Shown: positions 9,697 to 19,488, numbered from the stretch's first letter. The stretch: DNA of 64,000 bases from Methanomassiliicoccales archaeon RumEn M2 (GCA_001421175.1 LJKL01000008.1:16001-80000), one strand, 5' to 3'. A program made the numbers and translations. Notes: a model not told the origin generated them from the sequence alone.

Positions 9697-11357
9697 TTAC
9701 ACCCTTATGACAGCGGTCCTCTCGCCTGCAGGCTGGAACTCGCGAAGTCCGCCACGCCCGATTTCCTTGGTTATGTTCGCGAAGTCGAACACAAGGCTCG
9801 GGTCTGCGAACGCAACACGGATGAACGGGTTGGCCGTGAAGGCATCTCCGCGGGCAGCGTGGGCCGCCTTGGGTATGCCGGAGTAGCCGGACATGTGTCC
9901 GACGTTCATCGCGTAGTTGGGGTAGTTGGGACCTCTCAGTTCCATGGGGAGACCTTCGTCGGACCTGTAGGAGAACGAGTTGGCGGAACCGCACTGGTCC
10001 TGCAAGTCGAATCCGTAGAATCCGAGCCTTCCGGTCCTCTCCTTGTGCTGCAGCATGGACAGATACCACATGTTGACACCGCAGTCGGCGTTACCGGTTG
10101 CCATGGATCCGGCGATACCGGTTGCCGCGGCTGCGACGGTCGCCCTCTGGGATCCACCGAAGTGGGCCTCCATTGCGGCGGGGTACCTCTCGTACATCTC
10201 GAGGGCGTAGGTGTTGACGTTGTCTCCGAGCTCCATCAGCTTGTCGTAGTTGTTCGGGTCAAGCTTGCAGAAGCCGCCATACTTGTCCTTTATGGTGTCG
10301 ATGGCGTAGTAGACGTAGTCCTCCAGGATGTTGTCGGTGTATGCAGCGGATGCATACTGTGTGAAACCGACTCCACCGGACATGTAGCCTCCGAGGTAGA
10401 TCTGGTCGTAGATGATCGCTCCGAGTGCGACTGTCTCAAGGGACGCCCTTCCGGGGTCGTCAGGGTTGACACGGTCAGACTGAGCCATGTCTGCCAGGAA
10501 TCCGAAGGGTATTCCTCCGGGTTCGTTGGGTCCCCTGGCGCGCCTTGCGGGCATCATCGTACCCATAGGCAGGGACTGGTGCTTCGCAGAGTATGCGAAG
10601 TCAGCGATCGCTGCTTCTCCGGCTGCGAGCCTGTAGGAGGTGATGAACGCCATCGAGATCTGCATCGCTGCGTGTCTCGAGGTGGTCGCACCATCCATGA
10701 CCCTGCCGACTATGGAGGGAACGCGGACTGCCTGCATGAGGGTGGATCCGATCGCCTTCTTCAGCTGGGCCGCGTGGTCCTTGCTGAACAGCTTGTTGAT
10801 GTCGATGACGAACCTCTTGTCGAGCTCGTCGATCAGCTCATCGTTCCCGGAGTAGACCTTGACGTACGAGTCGTAGGCAAGGGCGGGGTTTATCTCCGCC
10901 ATGTGCTCCTGAACGACTGCTCCGCCGGGCATCGTGTGGTTGACTGCCTCGAGGTACTCGTTGATGGTCTCGGGCGTGACTTCCTTACCAAGCCTCTTTT
11001 CGATGGTCTGGTGAGGGGCGTCCAGTCCGACCAGGATGGTCCTCCTTATGTCATCCCAAGCCTGCTGGATCGCAGGGTTGTTGATGCAGTGCAAGTCGTC
11101 GGGCTCCACGTAGATGTCCGTGTGGGACAGCTGGTAGGGCATCCAGGACCTCTGTCCCAGAGGGACACCGATGTCCTGGTTCATCATGGGGATTCCACGT
11201 TCTTTAGCGATCTTGTTGGCCGCCTCTACGAACTCCACTTTCCTCTTGGACTGTCTCCAGCCGCCGAACTTGTAGTACGAGGTGTACTCGTCAGTGGGGT
11301 CCTCTTTGAACTTCTTCTTCACAGCCGCCATGAACAGCTTCTCTTTGTTTTGGCCAT
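9697..11357 (-). CDS. mcrA: Methyl-coenzyme M reductase subunit alpha
   Basis: The catalytic alpha subunit, about 553 residues, catalysing methyl-CoM + CoB to methane + heterodisulfide with F430. The active-site block [17 protein letters not shown] contains the glycine that becomes thioglycine; [13 protein letters not shown] holds the histidine that is methylated in relatives; [12 protein letters not shown] holds the modified arginine region. The open frame begins at a GTG (11367), but the likely true start is the ATG at 11355-11357: adding one A to the A4 run at 11348-11351 (T4 as written) gives [17 protein letters not shown] in frame. If the sequence is right as written, MAAVKKKF at 11331 is the fallback. 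Confidence 0.95.
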
Positions 11358-11363
11358 GTGCAA

Positions 11364-12136
11364 TCACACTCCCTTAACATTGAAGGGCTGGAAACCAGCG
11401 AAGGTCCTCAGCTTGTGTATCCTGAGTCCGTACATGGTGACTTCCTTGTCGTCCTTCATATCTACGCCGTCCTCTCTGAAGATCGTGGTCCTCTTCTTGA
11501 GGTCCTCCATCTTCGCGGGCTTTCCGACAGAGATCCTTCTGTCGAGGGGCAGGGCTACCTGATCCTTGACATACACGACCTCTTTGGTCTTGTCGTCCCA
11601 CTCGTACCTCTGCCATGCGTCGAACATGAGCCGTGCTCATCCAGACGGCATGCGTGGCCGTGAACGGTCGCACCCCTGATACCGGTAAGGGCCGGGTCAA
11701 AGGTCTCGTTGTCTATCATCTCTTTCGCGAGTTTCTCGAGGTCTCTCTCCCTCATCTCGATGATCTGCCTTCCGGACAGGGTACCCGTGTCGAGTCCCCT
11801 GTACCTGGACAGGTACATCCATGCCCTCTGATAGGGCGAGATGGGAGCGAAGTAGACGGAATCCGCGAACTGGATGTACCTTACGCGGTCTCCCTTCTTT
11901 GCACCCTCGATTGGTGTCACGAGCTGCCTGATGGGGCAGTCAGGTTCGTTACCCTCCTCGATCGGGGGGTGGATGGACTTGTAGTCCTCTCCGGGGTTCC
12001 TGTGTCCCATTATCCTGACGACGTCATCCATGGGGATGTCGCGCAGTTTCTTCAGGTTCTGTTTCGGGTCCAAGTACCTGCGCCTGTTCGCGGCGGGGAT
12101 ACTCTTTCCGGGGTAAAATTGTCTCTTGTAAGCCAT
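11364..12136 (-). CDS. mcrG: Methyl-coenzyme M reductase subunit gamma (one frame break)
   Basis: The gamma subunit, about 257 residues. The N-terminal 170 residues ([36 protein letters not shown]) lie in one frame and the remainder ([45 protein letters not shown]) in another. The break is near 11631: one extra base in the GG of CACGGC restores LDEHGLMFDAW, the family sequence. MCR is essential, so this is almost certainly a sequence error. The start at 12136 is preceded by GAGGTG at 6-nt spacing. Confidence 0.93.
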
Positions 12137-12138
12137 AT

Positions 12139-12576
12139 TTAACACCTCAGTTTATAGTCTGAAAGCGTGGGTCTGTATTTCGAGTACCTTCCTACATCCA
12201 TGGTGAAACCGAAGGGTATCACCTCTTTGCAGATCCTGTCGATCTCTTCGACCGAGGCGCTCAGCATATCCTCGTTCTCAACTTCGAGCTCAAGGAAGAA
12301 ATCCCCTACGAGCTTGGTGAGAAGGATATCCTTGTCTCCGAACCTGATCATCCTGCGCTCAGGATGATTGTTGTCCAACCCTTTGTTGGGACCGCTGTTT
12401 ATCTTAGCGGGGAGATTCTCGCCTTTTATCGTGATCTGCCTGATGTTGTCCAAAGCCGACAATGCGTTCAGGACCTTCTCTGTAGATTCGGCTCCAAGCA
12501 GGCGCTTGGTCGTTATCCTAATCTCGGGAAGCATCATTCCCGTATACTTTGACTCCGGACTTTGTGTACTCGTCAT
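12139..12576 (-). CDS. mcrD: Methyl-coenzyme M reductase operon protein D
   Basis: A 145-residue protein with the McrD features [20 protein letters not shown] and a C-terminal [19 protein letters not shown]. McrD is not part of the mature MCR; it binds MCR subunits and probably aids assembly or F430 loading. It sits between mcrB and mcrG, as in all mcr operons, 6 nt after mcrB. Intact frame and normal length. Confidence 0.92.
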   Translation of the reverse strand: MTSTQSPESKYTGMMLPEIRITTKRLLGAESTEKVLNALSALDNIRQITIKGENLPAKINSGPNKGLDNNHPERRMIRFGDKDILLTKLVGDFFLELEVENEDMLSASVEEIDRICKEVIPFGFTMDVGRYSKYRPTLSDYKLRC

Positions 12577-12582
12577 ATGACA

Positions 12583-13917
12583 TCACAGCTTTTTCGCTAT
12601 TTTCTTTGCCTCCGCACCGACGAACTGCATCGGGGTTCTGAATTCTGGCATGTCTCCGAAGACCTCCTTGAAGGCACCGGACGTGGCCTCTGCGGAGAAC
12701 GTCTGGGTTCCGCCGTCAAGGCAGTTCGCAGCAGTAACCGCGGGTATCAGGACACCCTTGGAGTGCCTGGTAACGACGTGGTTCCCGTGGAACAGACCGG
12801 GTCCGCCTCCTCCGTAAATGGAGTGAGAGAAGAAGGACATTCCTACGCAAACACCCATCGAGCGGCCGTAGTCCACAGAGGGAAGCCCGGTCTCGTGCTC
12901 GAGAAGGTCGTTGTAGTACAGTATCGTCGAGGGAGCACCCTGGGCAGCCCTTGCGGCACCGACGTTTACCATAACGGCGGCGACCATTCCGACTGCTGCG
13001 TATGCGTTCCACAACGAGAGATCGTCAGTGGTGTACACCTTATATCCGCTGGGGAGAGTCTCTTTGACCCTTATGACCCCATCATCGATGGCGGTCTCCA
13101 TAAGGGACTCTATGACGGTACCGACCGTTCCGGTATTTCCGTTCTTCTTGACCATCTTGTAGAGCATGTTGTTCGCGTTAAGTCCCTGGTATGCGAGACC
13201 GAGGAGGTGTCCTCTCTCGAAGGGCCCTATCGCGTCACCCATCTCGAATGCGGCGGTCTGCTCGAATATCGAGGAGAGTGCAACACCCTGCATGGCGTTC
13301 CTGCTGACCAGGGCGACCACGTGGTTGGACATGATGTTCCTGAGAGCGTAACCAGCACCCTCATTGTTCTGAGGGACATCCAGGATAGACCTGAGGTTAG
13401 TTCCAGTGAATCCGACTGTCTGAGGGTATCTTCCCCAAACCGCGCCCTTGACCATGTTGGCCTTGTGCATCGGTATGTCGAACTCATCGATTATCGCCTG
13501 AACGGTCGCCGCGGCAGTCACGGTGAATCCCGTTGTGTACTCTACACCAGCGCTCAGTCTCTCTTCAGGTGCTATCACAATCAGGCTCTTTCCGCCTGGT
13601 TTGACCTCGACGATGGTTTCGTCGCCGTCATAGACCTGGACCATGTCCTTGACCGCTTTTGCGATCTTCTCCGCATTCTTGACGAGCGGTATGTCAATCT
13701 CTTTGCCTCTGATCTGGGTTCCGCCGCCGCCGATCACGCCGGTCTTGAGAGATTTCTCAATACCTGCGAGGTTGACAGCCACGGTCCTCTTCGTCATAGC
13801 GGCAATCCTTTTGATTGCTTTGTTGCGCAACGGACTTATGGCTTCAAGGGGCACATCCTTCGCGATGCGCTTTCCCCTGTCGTCATACAGGTCAATTACG
13901 TCCTTGTATTTTGGCAT
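12583..13917 (-). CDS. mcrB: Methyl-coenzyme M reductase subunit beta
   Basis: The beta subunit, 444 residues from [20 protein letters not shown]. Family blocks include [38 protein letters not shown] and [19 protein letters not shown]. It is the first gene of the mcrBDGA-DUF2098 operon. The start at 13917 is chosen because GGAGGT lies 5 nt upstream; an ATG eight codons earlier falls before this Shine-Dalgarno sequence. The frame is intact. Confidence 0.95.
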   Translation of the reverse strand: MPKYKDVIDLYDDRGKRIAKDVPLEAISPLRNKAIKRIAAMTKRTVAVNLAGIEKSLKTGVIGGGGTQIRGKEIDIPLVKNAEKIAKAVKDMVQVYDGDETIVEVKPGGKSLIVIAPEERLSAGVEYTTGFTVTAAATVQAIIDEFDIPMHKANMVKGAVWGRYPQTVGFTGTNLRSILDVPQNNEGAGYALRNIMSNHVVALVSRNAMQGVALSSIFEQTAAFEMGDAIGPFERGHLLGLAYQGLNANNMLYKMVKKNGNTGTVGTVIESLMETAIDDGVIRVKETLPSGYKVYTTDDLSLWNAYAAVGMVAAVMVNVGAARAAQGAPSTILYYNDLLEHETGLPSVDYGRSMGVCVGMSFFSHSIYGGGGPGLFHGNHVVTRHSKGVLIPAVTAANCLDGGTQTFSAEATSGAFKEVFGDMPEFRTPMQFVGAEAKKIAKKL

Positions 13918-13997
13918 TTCATACCTCCATTCTATATACAACCGAACAAAAGGCAGAACCTTTCGTTCCCCCTTGCAATTTTTGTAAACGAGTGAGA

Positions 13998-14007
13998 GAA
14001 TATAAAG
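13998..14007 (-). promoter_or_regulatory. TATA box of the mcr operon
   Basis: The minus strand reads CTTTATATTC, about 85 nt before the mcrB ATG, giving a 5' leader of roughly 55-60 nt with a good Shine-Dalgarno sequence. The surrounding 180 nt are A/T-rich. A second A/T box (TATATAT near 14107-14112) could be an alternative promoter with a longer leader. Confidence 0.5.
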
Positions 14008-14013
14008 GGACTA

Positions 14014-14050
14014 GTTTTCTGACTGCATAAACTATTGTTTATCAGAAAAC
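14014..14050. promoter_or_regulatory. Inverted repeat upstream of the mcr promoter (candidate operator)
   Basis: GTTTTCTGA (14014-14022) and TCAGAAAAC (14042-14050) form a perfect 9-bp inverted repeat with a 19-bp spacer, just upstream of the mcr TATA box. Centre-to-centre distance is 28 bp, close to three helical turns. It looks like a binding site for a dimeric activator or repressor; the Lrp-family regulator encoded 1.4 kb away is a candidate but there is no direct evidence. Confidence 0.45.
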
Positions 14051-14062
14051 GCTAACTTTCGC

Positions 14063-14070
14063 AAAAAAAA
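14063..14070 (-). terminator. T8 tract downstream of ycaO
   Basis: On the minus strand an uninterrupted run of eight T lies about 57 nt after the ycaO stop and before the mcr promoter. It is a plausible archaeal intrinsic terminator that separates the two transcription units. Confidence 0.4.
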
Positions 14071-14126
14071 GCACATTTAAAGAACATTTTTTGTGTACAC
14101 CACTCCATATATATTGATTTTGTTTT

Positions 14127-15353
14127 TCACTTGGTTTTACGCGTTTTGAATGCATTATCCAGCCTTCCGCCCACTCTTTCAGCGTCCATTGTGTACACTT
14201 CCAGGCCCGGGACGATCATCCTCACCGTAGGGACTCCCAGCTCAGGGCGGGTGAAATCCACGGCGATGACCGAATCGAAGCCTGCATCCATAAGGGCGCT
14301 CAGGACCAGCTCTATATCATCCAGGACATAGGGTGTGGACCTGCTCTCCATATCAGAAAGTCTGACGGAGCCGGAGGAAGGACGGTACCACATGGGGTTC
14401 AGGGCTTTGATCCTGTCATAACCGAGCTTCAGCGTGCTCTCCCGCAGCTCAGCATTCACCTTCAGGCCGTGCCTGTGGGAGGCTCTGCTCTGCGCAACCT
14501 CCGTCAGCGCCCTGACGGCGGCGATCTCCGGGTCCAGATGGGTTCCCACCCCTATGGTCAGCATCTCCGGGTCCTTCGTCCTCACGTCGTCGGCCGCAGC
14601 ACCTATGGTGGTTATCCCTATATCGCTGGTCAGATCCTTCAGGCTTATCTCGACACCTGCATCGGAGAATCTCCTGAGTAGCCTGCCCGGCACGGATTCC
14701 GGGTCCTCCACGATCACGTCCATGCCGGAACGCTCGTGATAGTCTGCTATTGACCATGCATCCCTCTCTATCAGCTCGAAGAGGGAATGGAGTATCGCCT
14801 CCTCGATGGTGTTCCCTGATGCAAGGCCGTTGGTGTTGAATCTCATCAGCTGCATATCCCCGTCGGGATAGTACGGATAGAATGCGGCACAGGCCGGTAC
14901 CCATACATCGGATCCCCTGAAGAGATCGTATCCCCTGACCCAGGCGATCTCCGATCCCTGCCAGGATGCCAGAGCGTTCTGCGACAGTATGAGGTCCGGG
15001 GGATAGACAGCTGGGCCTGTCTCCAATGCCTCCTCATATGTGCCGTGGACCACCGTATCGCTCTCCCTCCGCTCACAGCAGTAGCGCTCCATGGCCTCCA
15101 TGACCGCCGAGGCCATGGCCTGCTCGGCCGTGGGGCCCTTCCCGTTGTAATTGCCGAACGTGCCCTTGGCCGTGCTCTTCCGGTATACGGAGAACACGGG
15201 TATCCCGGTATTATCCCGGCCCGTGATATCCTCCAAGGGCTCCATGCCTGCTTTCGCCAGCAGAGGCGCGGCCCTTCTGACTGTCTCCTCGGGCAGAACC
15301 GTCCTTATTCCTGTCCTGACATCTGCCTTAGGGCACCTGCTCAGCTTCAGCAT
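14127..15353 (-). CDS. ycaO: YcaO-family McrA-glycine thioamidation protein (methanogenesis marker 1)
   Basis: A 408-residue YcaO-domain ATPase starting MLKLSRCPKADVRTGIRTVL. The ATP-binding region includes the segments AMASAVMEAMERYCCERRES, FNTNGLASGNTIEEAILHSL, ELIERDAWSI and AAVRALTEVAQSRASHRHG. In methanogens YcaO activates the backbone amide of the active-site glycine of McrA for conversion to thioglycine, often with a TfuA partner. No tfuA is visible here. Its place directly upstream of the mcr operon supports this role. The start at 15353 is preferred; the longer frame to 15410 overlaps the Lrp gene. Confidence 0.9.
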   Translation of the reverse strand: MLKLSRCPKADVRTGIRTVLPEETVRRAAPLLAKAGMEPLEDITGRDNTGIPVFSVYRKSTAKGTFGNYNGKGPTAEQAMASAVMEAMERYCCERRESDTVVHGTYEEALETGPAVYPPDLILSQNALASWQGSEIAWVRGYDLFRGSDVWVPACAAFYPYYPDGDMQLMRFNTNGLASGNTIEEAILHSLFELIERDAWSIADYHERSGMDVIVEDPESVPGRLLRRFSDAGVEISLKDLTSDIGITTIGAAADDVRTKDPEMLTIGVGTHLDPEIAAVRALTEVAQSRASHRHGLKVNAELRESTLKLGYDRIKALNPMWYRPSSGSVRLSDMESRSTPYVLDDIELVLSALMDAGFDSVIAVDFTRPELGVPTVRMIVPGLEVYTMDAERVGGRLDNAFKTRKTK

Positions 15354-15357
15354 GTGC

Positions 15358-15858
15358 TCACTCCTTCCCTTTGACCTTCGTTTCGTAGACGAAGATCTCA
15401 GGATTTTCATTGACGGAGAATCTCTCTACCAGTATATCGACCTCGACATTCCTGACCGCGGGCATCTTCAACAGCTTGGCCTGAATGAAATCGTAGAGGT
15501 CGTCCACATTCCTGGTGTACATCTCGAACACGAAGTGGTGGTCCCCGAAGGATTTGTAAACGTAACCGATCTCCTTCTGGTCCTTGAGATTGTCCAATAC
15601 GACGGACACGGACACCCCCATTATCTGGACCGCAACGAGGGACTTCATCACCCCTATCTTCCCGTGATCTATGTCGAGACAATAACCCCGGATCACCCCT
15701 TCTTCCTCCAGCCTTGCCACCCTGCGGCTGACTGTGGCCTTGGATATCCCCTGGTTCTCGCCCACGGTGCCCATCGGCTTCCTGGAGTCGGATTTCATCG
15801 ATTTCAATATCTCGATGTCCCTGTGATCAAGAATATCTGTCATGGAACTGCGTTGCAT
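15358..15858 (-). CDS. Lrp/AsnC-family transcription regulator
   Basis: A protein of about 161-166 residues with an N-terminal winged helix-turn-helix (DILDHRDIEILKSMKSDSRK, ISKATVSRRVARLEEEGVIRG at about residues 35-58) and a C-terminal RAM/AsnC ligand-binding domain. Either the ATG at 15858 or 15843 (MTDILDHRD) can be the start; the second resembles family N-termini more. It precedes ycaO by 4 nt, so they are one transcript. The regulator may control ycaO and the nearby mcr operon; this is inference from position. Confidence 0.85.
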   Translation of the reverse strand: MQRSSMTDILDHRDIEILKSMKSDSRKPMGTVGENQGISKATVSRRVARLEEEGVIRGYCLDIDHGKIGVMKSLVAVQIMGVSVSVVLDNLKDQKEIGYVYKSFGDHHFVFEMYTRNVDDLYDFIQAKLLKMPAVRNVEVDILVERFSVNENPEIFVYETKVKGKE

Positions 15859-15907
15859 ATGGAAGGGTTTGATATTAAAAATGTTACATAAGAGGTTTGA
15901 TTACGGC

Positions 15908-16621
15908 TCAATCGCGCTTCGCCTTCGTGAGGATACCGTCCTTCCACTTGTCGAGGGATTCCATGGCGGGAGCGATCCTGTCATACGGAATGCCGATTAT
16001 CATCTCGTCCTGCCGTACTGACGTCCTCTTCCTGGTGCCGAAGCAGCCTATGGAGATGTTGGGCTTGCCGGACACTATCGGTACGACCACTGCATCCTCG
16101 CACATGCATTGGAACGGTGCCGTCACGTAACTTGTCCTCCCGCCGGTGCCTGCGGTTTCCAATGCGGACAGCCAGTATATCCTCTCCGGGATATCGGTGA
16201 AGACCACGACGTCCGGCACGAAATCCGCCTGGCTCAAAGGACATACTATCTCCCCGATCACGCTCCCCGGGGGCAGGTCCGTCCTCGTGTCTATCATCCT
16301 CTTCGCCGCTTCCCTGCTGGCATGCAATCCCATATTGAAATGGAACTCCCCGTTCGCCACCTTCTCGGGCGTTCCGATCATCCCCAGAGAGGAAGCGCCC
16401 ACATTGCAGGACATGTTCTCGGGCAAAGCCAGTATGCACGAGCCGTCCATGGCGTCCGTTATGAGCTGGCAGTGACTCCTCTGGCCTTCGAGGCGCTGAG
16501 GGCTGCTAGGTATCTTCTCTCCCTTCCTTATGAGCTTCACGGCTACCGGGTCGTGCCTCAGGGTCAGCACGGACTTGAGCTTCTCCGCGTACTCAGAATT
16601 CACCTTCTTCAGATTTGCCAT
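15908..16621 (-). CDS. DUF169 family protein
   Basis: A 237-residue protein from MANLKKVNSEYAEKLKSVLT; the block LRHDPVAVKLIRKGEKIPSS and a run of well-spaced cysteines (SHCQLI, GSCILALPENMSCNVGASSL, QCMCEDAVV) match the DUF169 family, common in methanogens and other anaerobes. Function is unknown; a metal- or cofactor-linked role is suggested only by the cysteines. It lies alone between ramA and the Lrp-ycaO unit. The upstream in-frame ATG at 16642 is less likely. Confidence 0.8.
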   Translation of the reverse strand: MANLKKVNSEYAEKLKSVLTLRHDPVAVKLIRKGEKIPSSPQRLEGQRSHCQLITDAMDGSCILALPENMSCNVGASSLGMIGTPEKVANGEFHFNMGLHASREAAKRMIDTRTDLPPGSVIGEIVCPLSQADFVPDVVVFTDIPERIYWLSALETAGTGGRTSYVTAPFQCMCEDAVVVPIVSGKPNISIGCFGTRKRTSVRQDEMIIGIPYDRIAPAMESLDKWKDGILTKAKRD

Positions 16622-16681
16622 GCATGAAGGATGCCTGTGCAATGGAAATAAAGTTTGTGAATAAGAGGTTTGGAGTTACGT

Positions 16682-18313
16682 TCAATCGCCTATCTGAAGG
16701 TCCTTGAAGACGTAGACCTTCTCAGGGCAGTTGAACTCACACGCCTGGCATGCGGTTCCCAGACACAGGTCGGAGCGCACGTTGACCTCGAAGTCACCCT
16801 TCTCACCAAGAACCGTCAGCGCATCCTCAGGGCACTTGCGCTGGCATTTCCTGCATCCGGTGCACCCTTTGAAACGGGCCTTCATTATCCTGCCCACCGG
16901 ATCGAGGGTCTTCAGGCCCTCTCCCACATCAGGTATGTCGGACCTGACCTTCCTTATGACCGTTCCCGGGACCTTTATCGGAGGGAGCCTCTTCAGCCCT
17001 TCATACTCCAGCATGTCGTTGTACATGTCCATGCCCATGCCCTCGTCCCAATAGGCGAGCTCGAGGACGTACATCTTCTCGAACATCTCGGACCCTGCGA
17101 ACATCAGATGATTCGACGATATCGATTCGGCCACATCCTTCATCATGTCCAGCGTCTCATCGGATGCCAGCAGGTCCCTTGACATCATGAGCGAGGTGTT
17201 GCCCAGCTGGTATACCGCCTCCAGGACGCGGGGGATCATGCCGCATTCCTGCGCCTTCAGCGGGTCCACGTAGGTTCCGGACGCCCCGGCCATGTACATG
17301 GTCTTGACATCTCCGTCATCCAGGCCCACATGGTGCATTAGAGTGCGGTGCCCCGCCCTTATGGCCCCCATCGCCTTGCCCGATTCTGTGACATCCGCCT
17401 CCGTGAAATAAACTCCGTCAACCAGCTTTATGCGGTGGTCCGGAGTGGCTATGGAAGGTCTCCCGATTATGCCCGACCTGAGCCCCAGTGCCATGGACGA
17501 GACGACGCCGGTCCCCGTTATGCCCTTGGCCTTGTAGTCGAGGATCTTGACCGACTCCCCCGTTACCGGGTTGGTTCTTGCCGTGACCACCGGCACAAGG
17601 GAGTCATTCAGAACGAGGACGTCCCATTTGCCGTCACCCGCCTCGTTGACATCGGATATCGCGTGAGGGGATGCGAGCATGCCGCACTCGACGGACTGCC
17701 CTTCCATAGCCGGGCCTGCCGCGGCAGAACCAGAGTACAGCTCGCCTTCGTGGAAAAGGCCCATCTCGGCATTCGTACCGTAATCTGTGACCATGCAGGT
17801 CTCGTTCTTCTCCAGCAAGCCGGATTTGATTATCATCGCCAGCGCGTCTGCGCCGATCTCATGCCTTATGGCCGGAGGTATGATGACATCCGCCTCCGGA
17901 TCCAATCCGGGTATCCCTATCTCACCTACGGTCCTGACCCCTCCCTTCCTGTCCGGACTTACGACACCCAGGCTCCTAAGCTTGCTCTTCCCCGCGAAGG
18001 CGAGGTCCCTGACCTCTATATCCTCGAAAAGAGAGAGTTGGATCGGGTTGCCGCAGACAGATACCTTCGTCACCTGCTTCAGATTGTCCTTGCCGTAAAG
18101 CGATATGAGGTCGCCGATGGTCTCCACGACAATCCTGTGGGTGATCTCCCGCCCGGAGGTCATCCAAAAATGCATATGGTCCATGATGTTGGCGCCAGGC
18201 AGAGGGTGCCTGACGGTTATCGCCGTGCTGAGGATCTTCGCTTTCCTGTCCAGATCCACAAGATGGGACCTGAAGCCGCTGGTTCCGAGGTCTAATGCTA
18301 TTCCGTAGGGCAT
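16682..18313 (-). CDS. ramA: RamA-type corrinoid protein reductive activase
   Basis: A 543-residue protein. The N-terminal part has an ASKHA-like phosphate motif (ALDLGTSGFRSHLVD, residues 6-20) and the body matches the DUF4445 ATPase family; the C-terminus carries two [4Fe-4S] motifs, CTGCRKCQRKCP starting at residue 484 and CLGTACQACEFNCP starting at 517. RamA uses ATP to reduce inactive Co(II) corrinoid proteins to Co(I) so that methylamine or related methyltransferases can work. It lies downstream of the methyltransferase and corrinoid protein genes, fitting this task. GAGGAAAG serves as Shine-Dalgarno sequence. Confidence 0.92.
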   Translation of the reverse strand: MPYGIALDLGTSGFRSHLVDLDRKAKILSTAITVRHPLPGANIMDHMHFWMTSGREITHRIVVETIGDLISLYGKDNLKQVTKVSVCGNPIQLSLFEDIEVRDLAFAGKSKLRSLGVVSPDRKGGVRTVGEIGIPGLDPEADVIIPPAIRHEIGADALAMIIKSGLLEKNETCMVTDYGTNAEMGLFHEGELYSGSAAAGPAMEGQSVECGMLASPHAISDVNEAGDGKWDVLVLNDSLVPVVTARTNPVTGESVKILDYKAKGITGTGVVSSMALGLRSGIIGRPSIATPDHRIKLVDGVYFTEADVTESGKAMGAIRAGHRTLMHHVGLDDGDVKTMYMAGASGTYVDPLKAQECGMIPRVLEAVYQLGNTSLMMSRDLLASDETLDMMKDVAESISSNHLMFAGSEMFEKMYVLELAYWDEGMGMDMYNDMLEYEGLKRLPPIKVPGTVIRKVRSDIPDVGEGLKTLDPVGRIMKARFKGCTGCRKCQRKCPEDALTVLGEKGDFEVNVRSDLCLGTACQACEFNCPEKVYVFKDLQIGD

Positions 18314-18385
18314 GGTCTTTCCTCTATGCGCCGTTAAAGATATGCTCGGTTAAAATCGTATGTGAAGGAAAAAGAAAATGTTGTA

Positions 18386-18412
18386 GGCTGTGGCGGCTTC
18401 GCCGTCACAGCC
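18386..18412 (-). terminator. Strong hairpin between mtbA and ramA
   Basis: A 12-bp stem (GGCTGTGGCGGC paired with GCCGTCACAGCC, one G-U) with a TTC loop lies 11 nt after the mtbA stop. On the minus strand it is followed by CATTTTCTTTTTCC. It could terminate or attenuate transcription into ramA, or protect the abundant mtbA mRNA end. Confidence 0.55.
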
Positions 18413-18422
18413 GTTAATGGTT

Positions 18423-19451
18423 TCAGCCTTTGATTGCCTTGACGACTGCCTTCAGGTTCTCGTCGGCGATCATCGCGGACAGACCGCATCCAGGGGCGAC
18501 CACGTTGAATCCGGCAGCGGCGACCCTCTTGGCCTCGCTGGCGCACTCTGCGGGGGTTCCCTGGAGCAGGGGTCTGACGACACCGATGTTACCTACCAGG
18601 GCAGCACGCTTGTTGACATGCTTCACTGCGGCGGCGGAATCGACCTTCTCCTCGATGGAGAGTCCGGTAACGCCGGTCTGTATCATGGAGTCGAGGATGG
18701 GCATGGTGTCACCGCAGATGTGCAGAACAGTGTACGCATCCTTCGTCTTAGCGAGGCTGTCCTTGACGTACTTCCCGGAGTAGTCCCAGAACATGTCGGG
18801 GGACAGGAGGTCCGTGGACGAGGAGGGCTCGGACATCTGGATGATGTCGGCTCCCGCATCGGAAAGCGCCTGGCAGTAGGTCTTGATGACGGGGGTGACG
18901 GCGTCGACCCATTTGAGGACCTCGTCAGGTTCCATTATGATCCCGAAGACAAGATTCTCCGTGGACACAAGGTGGCCGGCCAGGGTGAACGGTCCGGTGT
19001 TGCCCGCTATGACCGCGTAGTCCTTTCCGTAATCCTTCGCCATCAGCCTTGTGGCCTCTATGACAACGGCGGGCCTTCCGCCTTTTATGAACTCCTCGGG
19101 GTCCATGAGGTGGGGCTCGTCATATTCGCCGCTCATCGGGTCGAATTTGAACGGGTGCTCCTTGAGCATGGGGGTGCTGTTCTTCTTTCCGGGATCTACC
19201 CTGCATCCGAGCCTCTCAGCCTCGGCCGTGAGACAGAATGCGGACCTTACGGCCTCGAATCCCAATACTGTGGCCTGACCTGCGCCCAGTTTTGCCATCT
19301 TCTTGGCGTCCGAGTGTGCTTCTGGCCAGGAGACACCGAGGGCGTCCATCTGTCCGGCCGTCGCACTCTGGGTGAAGACGGCCACAGGCGGCCTGTCCAT
19401 TTTCTCCATTCTCATGGCTGCGAGTACTCTTTCTCTTGGAGTCATTGACAT
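18423..19451 (-). CDS. mtbA: Methylcobamide:CoM methyltransferase (MtbA/MtaA family)
   Basis: A 342-residue protein of the uroporphyrinogen decarboxylase fold, starting MSMTPRERVLAAMRMEKMDR. The zinc ligands are visible as HIC (His244, Cys246) and GCG (Cys322). It moves the methyl group from a methylated corrinoid protein to coenzyme M, making the substrate of MCR. MtbA (methylamines), MtaA (methanol) and MtsA (methyl sulfides) cannot be told apart safely; linkage to RamA favours MtbA. The start at 19451 has AAGGAG 9 nt upstream, and the TATA box at 19489-19498 excludes the in-frame ATG at 19487. Confidence 0.88.
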   Translation of the reverse strand: MSMTPRERVLAAMRMEKMDRPPVAVFTQSATAGQMDALGVSWPEAHSDAKKMAKLGAGQATVLGFEAVRSAFCLTAEAERLGCRVDPGKKNSTPMLKEHPFKFDPMSGEYDEPHLMDPEEFIKGGRPAVVIEATRLMAKDYGKDYAVIAGNTGPFTLAGHLVSTENLVFGIIMEPDEVLKWVDAVTPVIKTYCQALSDAGADIIQMSEPSSSTDLLSPDMFWDYSGKYVKDSLAKTKDAYTVLHICGDTMPILDSMIQTGVTGLSIEEKVDSAAAVKHVNKRAALVGNIGVVRPLLQGTPAECASEAKRVAAAGFNVVAPGCGLSAMIADENLKAVVKAIKG

Positions 19452-19488
19452 ATAATAATTCTCCTTGCTGTTTCCGTACATCTTCAAG

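Noticed and set aside
9691..13995. Very long plus-strand open frames opposite mcrA and mcrB
   Set aside because: They mirror the codon bias of the mcr genes on the minus strand, have cysteine- and histidine-rich, low-complexity translations and no start signal; they are antisense shadows.
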